64,000 bases of DNA from Latrodectus hesperus (lineage: Eukaryota > Arthropoda > Arachnida > Araneae > Theridiidae), in assembly GCA_037975125.1 (NCBI GenBank), contig CM075851.1, positions 121,674,908 to 121,738,907 on the forward strand. The letters run 5' to 3'. Below, piece after piece: positions 45,201-57,200 of this stretch. A program made the translations under genes and the position numbers. How positions within the stretch are numbered: position 1 is the first letter of the stretch; each line of letters begins with the position of its first letter. The notes beneath the pieces are model-generated. The model saw nothing but the letters and a program-made list of their open reading frames with translations, was not told where the DNA came from and searched no databases.

Positions 45201-48200
45201 TTTCATTTTAAAGTAGATCTGAATTTATTTTGGCTATTTAGAATGGTTGGCTATTGTATAGAATTTTTAAAAGTAAAGTTTTTAAAGAATTATGAAAGTT
45301 TATTTTTTAATAGTTTTTTTTTAAAATCTATTTAAAAGTTATTTGTGTATAAAATACTAGATTACATTTCTTTGTGAATTCATAGTTAAAAATTCGTATG
45401 TAGTGAAATTAATAACAATTGAATTTATTCTTGTATGCCAATAATTAAAGTTATTTGTGCATTTGATAACCCTTAATTTTTATTGATCATGATTAATCAA
45501 ACGTTAATTTTTATTAATATTTTTTAATTTTAACATTATTAGTTAAATAGTAACTTTCTCCATTAAAAAGTTTCATTGAACTTTAAAAAAAGTCTAAAAT
45601 GTTACAATTTTTTGTAAATATTGTAGGGCTTTTTTTGTGGACCAAATATACTTTATATAATTTAAATTTACCATTATTTAGATTTTATAATTAGAAAAGA
45701 ATTGAATTGTATATAAATTTACATTAAAATCTTCTATTGATGCTCTCAAAAAAAGGAAATAAAAGTAATAAACGAAAATCGTTATTAGAAATTCATTCAT
45801 TTTCTCACTTTTGTTTAAAAGGGAAGCTGAGCTTAAAAATTTTCAGCTTCTACGGTATTATATGAAAATTTACTAATTACTAGTTTAAAGTATTTATACA
45901 TGCCTGGATTTTATTATATTTTGCTATAATTGTTAATTTTTCAATGTTTTGTTGTCTAACAAAATTATTTTATAAAATCAAATATGTTCAATTTTAGTAT
46001 AGTCTTGTTATGGCTATTTACATTGTTACAATAGAGTTTACAAGTTTGTTTTAAAGAGGAGGCTATTGTGTAGGTCCTAAAACATTTAATTATCATACTT
46101 GACGACACGAATGTAAATCAAAATTGACCATTTTTTATTATTTGACATAGCATTAAGTAATGTTAGATTGGTATAAATTAAAAGTAAATAACTTTATTAC
46201 ATACAAATAAATTTTATTTTGAAAACTATAAATGCTACAGCTTTGTTTAATGTATCGTATGCAAAAATCTGTTTCTTCAACCTAATTTCTAGTTACCTAT
46301 TCATAAAATTGACATTAGCAATTCATTTAGAAAGTGTGTAAAAGTATAAATGAATTGATAAAAAAAGAAAATTAAATGCATTACAAATAATTATAAATAG
46401 TATTTTTTAAATAGTAAAGATAATAGTATTTTGTGAAAGTATTTTTTCTGTTGTAAGAATATATAAGTTTACCATTATGTTTTTAAGGTATTTTTATTTC
46501 AAAATTTTAAAATGTCAATTTTGTGTAATTTGTTCTAGTGTGTTAGATGCTCAACGAAAAAAAGGCAGGATTCCATCCGAAGCTTTGTTAGAACACTGGA
46601 GTACTTATGGACGAAAGCAACCTGATTTGAATGATCTTTTAAAGTACTTAAAGGAAGCAAATCTTTTGAGAGCTGCTCATTTTGTAGAATCTGAGCTTCT
46701 AAAAAGTTATTGATTTCTGTTTACTTTAGCAATAAAACTAATATTTATGAAAAATTGAATAACACATGAAATCATAAAAGTTTTATAAATGTTACCAGAG
46801 TTCTTTTCTAAAACACATTTGCTTTCAGAGAGGAAAATATTAGCATTTATGTATTAAACAAAATTATATCATCAATATTAAAATTAAATCTAGTTTATCT
46901 GGACAAAATGTAATAAGCCTGAGGGAAAAAATCGTGATAGTATCTATAACTTTCTTGATTTAAGTAAATATTAAGATTTTTTGTTTTTTGATTTTCTATT
47001 TTGCAAGTTTTTTGTTTTAGGTTGCATTCTTTCTTTCTGATTTTGACCTAAATCAATAAATTGCAATAGCGATTCAATTAAAAAGAAAATCATGCAACTA
47101 TTATTTTTTGTGTTCCTGCAGCTATTATTCTCAATTATTTTTCTTTATATATGCCATGAAATTAATGTTTACATTTATTAATAGCAATTTAATTCTGTAG
47201 TTAAAATAACTTGCTTCTGTTATCTAATAATTAATGTTTTTCATCCAATTATAAGTATTACTTCTTTTCTAGTTCATTATAAATGAATATTTTGATGTAT
47301 TTTCCTTTATAAATAAACTCGTTTATAGATTTTGCTTTAGTACTTATTTAAATCATATCTTTTTTCCACCATTACCAAAACCATCTTCATGCAACAAGAA
47401 CCAGTTGTTTAGAATTCATATTGAATGTTTTTAATCTGCTTGATTTGCCTCCTTTTGTCTCATGAAATTATTTCTTGATGCCAGTATCTAGTTGGAAAAT
47501 GTTTAAGTAAGAGGGAAAATGCATCAATAGAAAAAGAATTAACAAATTTGAAGTGAATGGCACAAGTAAAAATGCTATATACACTTCCTCATTACCTTCA
47601 AAACCAAAGGTCAAGCAAAATCTATTTCTGCAATTTTAAAGCATGCGTAATTTGTTACTCTGTTCCAGCATCTTACACATTTGACATAAATTTTTTACAA
47701 ATAACACAGTTACATAAATATTTGTATAGCTTTTTTTTTTGCCTCAATACAACATTTTTTCTTAGTTGGCTTGCTTCATTTGTATCCCTGATAGTTTTGA
47801 AAATTCACATTTTTCTGGCAACAATATCACAGATGCACACACATAAAAAAATTTATCATCTCTATAAAATATTTTTGTTATCATTATTAAAACACCTTTA
47901 TCATCTATGACAATTTCAATAAAATTTGAAGATTGTGGATTAGTTAAATAATAACTGTAAACAAGGCAAATGCATTTTTTTTTTTCAGAATTTTTTATTT
48001 TAGATTGTGAAAGATCAAGTTTTTTTTTACTCTTATTCTGATAAATTTTATAGTTATTCACAAACATCAATATCCATGCAATTATGCTAAATCATTGTAT
48101 TATATTCTGATACATTGTTTAAATGCCAAAGATGTACCTCTTTTGATTGATCAATGTTTATTACTTTTACCGTTTTTTTCTTCCTAAAATTGCTTCCTCA

Positions 48201-51200
48201 ATTTACAGAATGTCTCTGATAGGCCAATTTTCAGAGTTTTCTCCAAACCACAAATGTATGTATATGCATATATATATTTGACAAAAACTAACTAATATTC
48301 TTGCTTTTGTATCTTAGAGTTGTAGTAGAATTAGACCAAAAGATTACATTTTTTATGTCTGGCAAATTGAGAGTTTAATAATAGAATTCACAAATCTAGA
48401 ACATATTTATCAACCCATTAATTCTGTGAATGAGGTATGCTTAAAAGTTTCAAAGTGGCTGCTCTATATTTTGCCTTATCAGAATCAAATACTGATTGAA
48501 CAGAAACACACTGTGTATGCCTTCTTGTAAGTATCCATAATTCAGATGTTAAAATTAATTGGAATTTATTGAGCCAGATCATCTTTCAAAATATGTGAAT
48601 CTTCAAATCATTTTAGACGCACTTTGATTATTATACAATATTGTGAGACATTTCATCCTTAAAATTTTACAATATTATTTTAGGAAGCAATGTAGTTGGT
48701 GTTGATAACACAATACAATCAAAAAGTCTTTATGTAATTGTAAAAATGACTTTGAAATTTATTATCACAAGATTGGTATTCATGTCTATGTAATAATTTA
48801 AATATATATTTCAGATTACACTTTAAATTCCTCTATATAATCCGCGGATTATGTGTTAAAGAAGTACTGAATTTCGTTGTGCGTATTATATGCCGCCGCG
48901 GATAATCTGTCAAAAAAAATTTTTTTATCAGTAAAGTTTCGAAAGAAATGCGGTTTATGTTTCACATAGAATAAATAACAGATGGCGCCAATACTCAGTT
49001 GACTTATTTTAACTATAATCAGCATTGTCCAATTACGTTCAAAAAGGAATTCAAGTTCAGACTTGTCTCCGTCTTGCTTTCTGTCTTGACCTTAACTGTT
49101 TCGCTCTGAAAACATTCAAATTCATATATTGTCATAGGAAAGTGAAAATTATTAAGTTACAGAGTAAGTTTTAAATTGAAAGCTATAAGGAAGGCAAATA
49201 AAAAAAAATGTCGACAAATGTGTAATGTAAGGGGGAAAATAAAGCAGGCGCGATAGAAAAGAAAAAAAATATTCCATGTGCAGTTAAAAAATAATCGATT
49301 TCTTTTATTTAACTATTAACCAAACAAATATAATTTATTTTTAGAATATGTCGAACCTCGTTTTAAAAGTTATTAAAATCTAAAAATCGATAAGATTTAC
49401 TAGAATCTTCCCGGACATTGATCGATGTCGTGCTTTCATCTAAGATAATCGCACTTTGCATTGAGGTGGATTCAAACAGATCTTTATCATTATAAATGTT
49501 TTTTTCAGAATTTATTTTAATTTTAAGGAATATTTTTTTATTTTGACACTTTTTTATATATAAATTATTAGCAGTATAAATTTTCGAATTACAGAAAAAT
49601 TGCCGCGTATTATGCGACGCTTTTTTTTTCTTTTGCTCGAATAAAGGGGCTTGCGGATAATACGCCGCTGCGGATTATATACAGGAAAATACGGTAATTT
49701 AAAACATCGATTAATCATAATTTAGCATGTTCCATAAATCTCTTTTGTTAATTTTTATGGATTACTCCAGACAAACAGTCACCAACATGAAAAGAACACT
49801 TTATTTTCTAAGCTATGTAGTATTCAGTTTTACAGTTTTTCAATAAATACATTACAAAAGTATTAAAAGGAATTGATCTTGAAGAGAATCTGAAAAGGGC
49901 TGCGCAATGTCTAAATTAACTGTCCTTTATTACATTGGAGAAAATCTAAGAAAATATGTGCTGTGGACATCACAAAAAGATCTTTTCAATATCAGCTCTG
50001 ATACCAATAGGATACATTCTTACTTGGTCAAGATTATCAGGTATTAACTCTAAAATTGATTAGATTATATAAGATTGACAATCAGTTATTCAAAGTTGGT
50101 TTCCCTTTCTCAGTGGCAAAAGCATCAAATATTGGATAGATTTTAGTCATTTGTCTTTCTAATTTAATTTCTTGTCTATGAGATGACAATCATTATTTAT
50201 CTTGAAATCTATTATGCATTCAATAATTTTCAATTTTTCCAATCTTGAAAAATATGCTGATATAATCAGTTCTACCCCCAAATTTGTTAATAGTTTGTAT
50301 CTTTTCCAAACTACTTCTTCATTATCTAGTACACCACACATTGTTATGTTCATTCAAATGGTTATTCTTCCACAACCATTTGAGAGAGAGACAATGAACA
50401 AAGTTTTACTTCATGTTCCATCAGGAAGAATTTTAAATTTATTATAATCTTATTAACATTTTACAATTTTGGTTAAATCAGAACTTCAAGTTTCTATAAT
50501 TTATTTGTATGTATTTTCATCGAAAAAATCAATAATGTTAAAATTGTATCCCTCTTTCGTGAATTTTGTTTTATAAATACAATTAGATTCATTTTTATAT
50601 CCATTAAACTAAACTGCAATTCAAATTTCTTTTCAATAGATTTTGTACTATATTTGCACCAATTAACATGATAATTTCTATTTCTTTTCAAAAAAAATTA
50701 GTAAAATTGATTTTATTTTTATCAAGTAACAAAGTTCAAATTGATCTCATACATTATCATTTCCCTGCTAATAGAGAGGCCTTAAAATGGTTCATTGTTT
50801 ATAAAGCTACTTTAACTGCCAGTGTCTAATATTATTGTGTGAATAAACTGAATCCGAACAGAAAGCCTTTGCAAGTATACTGTTTTGTTTCTGCCGAAGT
50901 TAGAAAGAGAACTCTCTTTTTTTAATACATTTTTAAAATTTTTAACTTTTCTAAGCTTATCACACATGATTTAATCATAGTTATTTTTGTAACAAGAACA
51001 ATTACTGATTTTTTTTAAACTTCAATTTTTTCAATTACCTTTACACAGAAAAAAACATATATTTTCTTTTTATAATAGTTATTGTTTATCACCTAATGTC
51101 ATTCTTTCCTAGCAAAACATTTTTCATCGTGGTGTAATTTATCATTAAAAAATCGAGTGTTATTTAATTAATTATCCAGATTTACACAAATGCTGACTCT

Positions 51201-54200
51201 TCTGTCTAGTCAATTGATTTTACCTAATCTATATCTTTTTTATACTGAGTTTGATTAGAAGCAAATCCAGAATGTACAAGAGTTACCATTTTTTTAACCG
51301 TTTACCTCCTAAGGAAGGATATTCAAGTAAACAACTTTCCGCCAAAGTTATCAGGAAATTACCATACTTTTCTTTTATTCTCCTAAACTTCTTCAATGCT
51401 CATAATTTCCTCTCCAACTTATCATAAAGTGATGATGAACTTGAATTCTTACTTCTAATAGCAGCATTCTTCATAACAATAGTTAATAAATTATAAACAG
51501 ATATCTGTACAGTTAAATTTTTTTCATGTCCAAAGTTTTATTTTTAATTGTTTGATTGCTTTTGGGAAGTCAGCTGCAGTATCTAGGAAACCAAGAACTC
51601 AGCTTTTGAGCTACAGTTTCCATAGACAGTTATAAATATATTGAATTTTGTCTTTATGAGCAATACTTTATCATTATATATTTTTTTAATCTGGCTCCAA
51701 AATGAGATGTACTACTTTATTTCCTCATTAAATTTTTTGAGTTCAATTTTCAGCAATTGGAACATCCTGTCTCCTTGTCACATGGAACAAACAATTTTTG
51801 TATTTTTAAATTCAGTTTGCTACAAAATTTAAAAAAAAATGATCTATATAGTTTCCAGGCTTTCCAAAATTGCCACTAAACAATTCTTTATTTTCATACT
51901 GTAACATTTTTTTCAAATGTAGCAATTTGACAAACATCAAGTCTTTGGAACCTGTCATTAAATTGACATTACAAAATTGAAAGCATTTTTAGATCACTTG
52001 TTTAGATAATTTCATTTTAGCTTTCTTCAAAGTAAAAGAAAAAGTTGTTCCCTACACTCTTATGTGTTTAGCATATGCAAATTCATGTTGAATTTTGAAA
52101 TTTAGAGTTCAATTAAAAATTACTTCAAAACAATCCATCCCCCAGAGTTCATTTTAAAATTGAAATTATATATAAGTATTTTTAATAAAATAATTTCAAA
52201 AATTCTGATTCATGGGTTGTGCATGTAAATGATACTGCAGACGTTTTTAAAACATGAGTTTTTAGTGTGAAGTAAAATCATATAATAACAGACAAAAAAT
52301 AAAAACATCATTTTATTTATAAAATTTTCTATTCTCTATTCCTATATTACTAATAAAAACTTTTAATTTAAGAAGTATACAATGCCACTAAGTATCCAGG
52401 CACAATGTCTTTCTGTTTCTAATAATTGACAATTTATGCTTTACAATTGTAAAATAATTCTATATCCAAAATATATAAAATGTAAATATTTTTATATTTT
52501 GAAATTTTTAAAATTTGAATAAAACAGTTACTTTATAATTTGAATTTATTTACAAATAAATACTAATTGATTTCATGTGTTTTCTAGAATAATAGAACAT
52601 TAGTTTTTTACACTTTTTAAAATTATGTTAAGTTGTAAAATTTATTGATTTTATATTGTTCATTCATTATCACAAAATCTGTAATAACATAACTCTTTCA
52701 AATGTAGTAAATAACATGTGAAATGCTTATCTATGTTATATGTACATAACAATAAATTCAATTAATTTTTAGTTTCAGATAGCACTCTTGAAAATGATCC
52801 ATCTTCAGAAGAATTGGGAACTGTTTTACAAGTTACTGAGAAAAATAATTCTCTAGGTATAGCAGATGAGATACTACAAGGGATTAGCCTTGAAGGATTA
52901 ACCACATTTTCTTATTATATGCTTGCTAATGCCACCATGCACTTCAACAATTTACGTTTGGATAAAGGAGGCTGTAAAATTGGTGAAGGTGCTTATGGAA
53001 CAGTTTTTCGAGCATGCATTTCTAATAAAACTGTTGCTGTAAAGAAGTTAAAGGACAGTGTTGATAAACAATTTTTTGCTGAACTAAGCACTTTAACAAG
53101 GTATCTATCAAAAATATTGGTTTTTTCATATTAAATTATTTTGTAATAATGTCAATCTAAGTGACAACATGTACCTGTGTTTCATTTAATATAGTTAAAA
53201 AGTCATATCATAAAATATTATTTTTCTTGAAATTTTAAAAGTATGTATAAATTTTTGGCCTGAGAATATAAAATTTGTAATTTGATCATATTCCTGCTCT
53301 CATAAAGAAGTATACAATTTAAACTACTTATGATAAGTGTTATTTTTTATATGCCAATATTTAGAATTGGTCTATTGAATATTTTTATATTAATCCTGGT
53401 AGAAATGCAAATACTTTCTGTATTTTAGCTTCGTACAGAATTTAAAGAAATATTATTTTCTTGACAGTTTTGTAATTTAAAATATACTTAAAGATTAATT
53501 ATACATAATACAATAAAATTAGAGTAAAAGAATCTGCTACAATATAAAATTAAAAGTTAATATGATTAAGATGAATTTATGATAATAAAAAACATATTCA
53601 TGTTTTCTTTTATTTTTCTGTTCTTTTAACACCATTTTTCTGTTTCTAGCATTTAACATTTCTTTATTCTGCAAAATGTTCATTTAAATAATTGATATCT
53701 TGTTATAAATCATTAATTAATCAAGAAATCTTTGCCTGTGAACAAAGAAAATAGAATGCTTAAATATTTAATGTTAAGAATAATATTTAAAAAAAAAAAC
53801 ATTAAAAAGTTTTGATTTCAGAAAAAATTATCATTCCTTTTCTATATGTTTACTTTATAAAATCACTTATGATTTAAATTACTTTTTTCCTACAGTGTTA
53901 ATAACATTTCTTCTTCCAGATACAAACATATAAATTTATTACCCCTTTTGGGATGCTCTTTTGATGGTCCTAGGTGTTGTTTAGTGTATGAATATATGGA
54001 AAATGGTTGCTTACAAGAAAGGCTTGCTTGCAGTGTATGTTTATTTAATTTATATTTATTTATTTTTTAAATTAATACATTAATACTTGTATTAATTTAT
54101 TAATAGGCATATTGTTCCCTGTTAAATTTTTGTGATTAATTTCTTTCCTATGACATCTGATAAATAAGTACAAAGAAATATTTTGTTATTGTGCAACATT

Positions 54201-57200
54201 TTTAAATTAATAAACAAATAATTATATTAATACTGTTCAAAAAAATAAATAGAGCTCAGGAAGTAAGTAGAGTTAAAATGTCACGTATCAATATATATGT
54301 TAATGAATATATACCTGTGAAATTGAATTTTTTTTCATATTTTTTGTGAACAGTTTTCTATAACTTGGACTTTAGTTTTTCTATTAAGTGTATGAAAGTT
54401 CTTATAACTATTTTGCATCTGTTTTTAATTAGTATTTTTATTTACCATGTATAAGTAGCTATTTCTTTTAATTAAATAGGGGTATATTAATTTTGTACAT
54501 GAATGTATTCTTCTATTTTCACTTAAACATAGCTGATAGTTGAGAAAAAATAATGATTTTTATAAAAAAATAAAAACTTTGTGAAAAGGGGAAAAAATTA
54601 CATAGGAATATAGTGGGGAAATAAATATTATATGTACTATATTTCATTTCATCAAATTTGTGTACAATTATGTTTTCTCAAAAAATATATGAAAATTTAA
54701 ATAAAATCAACTTATGTTTTGCTAAAAAAATCTTTTCTTATACAGGGAAATACACCCCCTATTCCTTCTGTGACTCGTCTGTCTATTGCATATGGTTCTG
54801 CTCTTGGAATAAACTATTTGCATACTTTTGGGGAAAAGCCTATGGTGCACAGAGATATTAAAAGGTTTCATTTTTATTTTTTCAGTTTATAATAGTTTCT
54901 ATATCCTCATATATCTATTTCATAGCTGATATTTTAATAAATAAAGAGTAATATAGAAATTATAAATAATTGAATAAAGCTTTTAAATTTTTTTACCTAA
55001 ATTATATAAATTATTTCTTATTTTACTAAATGTGCATTTTATTATATATTTTGAATAAATATATAGTAAAAGGTATATTATATAAGAGTTAATTTAATAA
55101 AAAATTAGTATGCTTTAAAAAATGTTTTCAGTTAATAATAACATAAAAAGTCGCTGAAAAGATTGTATTACATTAATTAAGTTGTTTATATATTGAATTC
55201 TATTTAATTACTAACATGCTCTACTTTTGCTTTTATCTTCTACAAATATTAGTGCAAATATCCTGTTAGATGTTAACTTTGTTCCAAAGATTGGTGATTT
55301 TGGTCTAGTCCGAATTGGAGATAGCAATATGTCAACTACATTTGCTTTAACACTAAATGTATATGGCACTAGTGTTTATATGGCTAGAGAAGCCTTTAAT
55401 GGAGATGTCTCTGTTAAATTGGATACATTTAGCTTTGGTGTTGTTCTGTTGGAACTTCTGACTGGTTTACCACCTTATGATGTTACACGAGAAGATAGAG
55501 ACTTAGTAAGTAAAAAGATTTGATTCATCTTAGTAAGTAAAAAGATTTTAAACTTTGATTTCCAAATATAGTAAACATCACCTATCTTTTTTATTTATTT
55601 TAGTGCTTCTCTACCTATGATAGTAAATCTTCAAATCTTTATGAGATATATTTAGAAGAATATTGTCATAATGTCTTTTTGAATTTTTCCACCGAATTAC
55701 TTTGATTAATGATATTTTTACATTATTTATATGTTGTGTATCATATTAATTAATAATAGCTTTAACCTAAATCTTCCCATCTCTAATGAAAAAGATGTTA
55801 TTGTTTGCGTATATATAACACTTTCAAAACTTTATTTAGATAGAAAGCTAAAAATAAACAGAAATGTTTCACAATTTTTTATAAATTGTTTTAATAGTAA
55901 AATATTAAAAATATTTTACAATAAAATAAATATTAGAAGCATAAATTTTTATTGGTTTCTAAAACTGAGGATTACATTTTGTATTTGATTTCTAAAATGT
56001 TATTACTTTTATAAATTATGTATTACTGAGTGATGAATGTTAATAGAAATAGAATATTGCTCATTGTATGTATATATTATCAAGACTGCTTAGTCAATTA
56101 TTTTTTTATCTTTTTGAATTCTTACTGTTAGTTCAAACTCTCTCTATATATCTTATTCAAATTTTTAAGTATTACTAAAATACTTTTTATTCATCCATTC
56201 AAATTCAAATATATTTTTTTAAATTTGTAGTGGATGATACTTGATGTTAATATAGTTTATTTTAAATATTTATTCATTAAAAATTAATTAATTAATTTTA
56301 GTTTCATATTGGAAAAAATATTTTTCTTTACTGACCTAAATAGGAATTGACTTAAAAAAAGTTTTTTTTTTATATATTACTTGTTTGGTTTAGATGTGAC
56401 TCTCAAGAATAAAAGTCTATTTGTTGATTAATATTGTATTTTTCAAATTATTAAAAATATTTCTAAATATTTTTAATTAAAATAGATATGTACCAATAAT
56501 TTTTCATCTATGTGTAAATATTCAAAGGAAGATTACGAATTTATTATTAACTATCATGTAGTCAAAGTTGAATTCATACCCTATTTATTATATCTATTTA
56601 GTAGAAACTTACTTAATGATGAATGATACAATTTGCATTTTATCTGGCTTGTACATTCGTGTGAGTTATTTTAAAATGTTACATCTCTTATTGGTATTTA
56701 TACTTCATTAACAAATTTTAATATATCTTCAGTTAAGCAATAAATTATTTTGAACTTTCTGTTTTTATAAATTGTATTTGAGTGCATGTTTTGAATAAAA
56801 AACATTTATTATTTTATATAAAATATTGATGTAATCAATTAAAATTACAGGGAACACAGTAATAACAAACGTTAGATAAAATAAATTTACTTCGTAAAAA
56901 AATGTTGAAAAATAATTGTATGTGTGGGTTGTAATTTATATATATAAGAGTTATAATTACATTTATTTAAAAATAAAACCATAGAGTAAGTTTATTTGTA
57001 GAATTTAATGATTGTATGAGAAATTTTACATATTTGATTTTTCTCATAAAAACATTCAATAATTACATTATCATATGTTAATTGTGAACATTCCAGTGAC
57101 TGAAATATTTAGCATGAGTTTTTTTCTAATTTTACTAGTTATAATCATTGACTTCTGTAAATCATAAATATTAATAATAGTTTTCAGTAATTTATCATTA

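Larger units (their letters stand above)
29298..46538 (+). other. IRAK4-like intron 2 (17.2 kb)
   Basis: Splits the death domain. Holds a LINE fragment (31.58-31.96 kb), SINE remnants (37.94, 39.4 and 43.26 kb), a (TA)n tract near 39.26 kb, a T run at 36406-36427, palindromes at 37478-37523 and 43889-43958, and an imperfect ATT/ACT trinucleotide tract at 40226-40281. A GC-richer patch at 42405-42485 is unexplained. No host exon found. Confidence 0.55.
46706..52772 (+). other. IRAK4-like intron 3 (6.1 kb)
   Basis: Contains the TA-flanked inverted-repeat element (48.82-49.69 kb) and a BEL/Pao remnant (49.86-50.70 kb). The open frames at 47.56-48.07 kb are low-complexity shadows. 50.7-52.7 kb may hold more of the BEL remnant but nothing is readable. 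Confidence 0.5.

Noticed and set aside
47557..48070. Overlapping 117- and 102-codon open frames on both strands
   Set aside because: Low-complexity AT-rich composition with no domain; chance frames in an intron.
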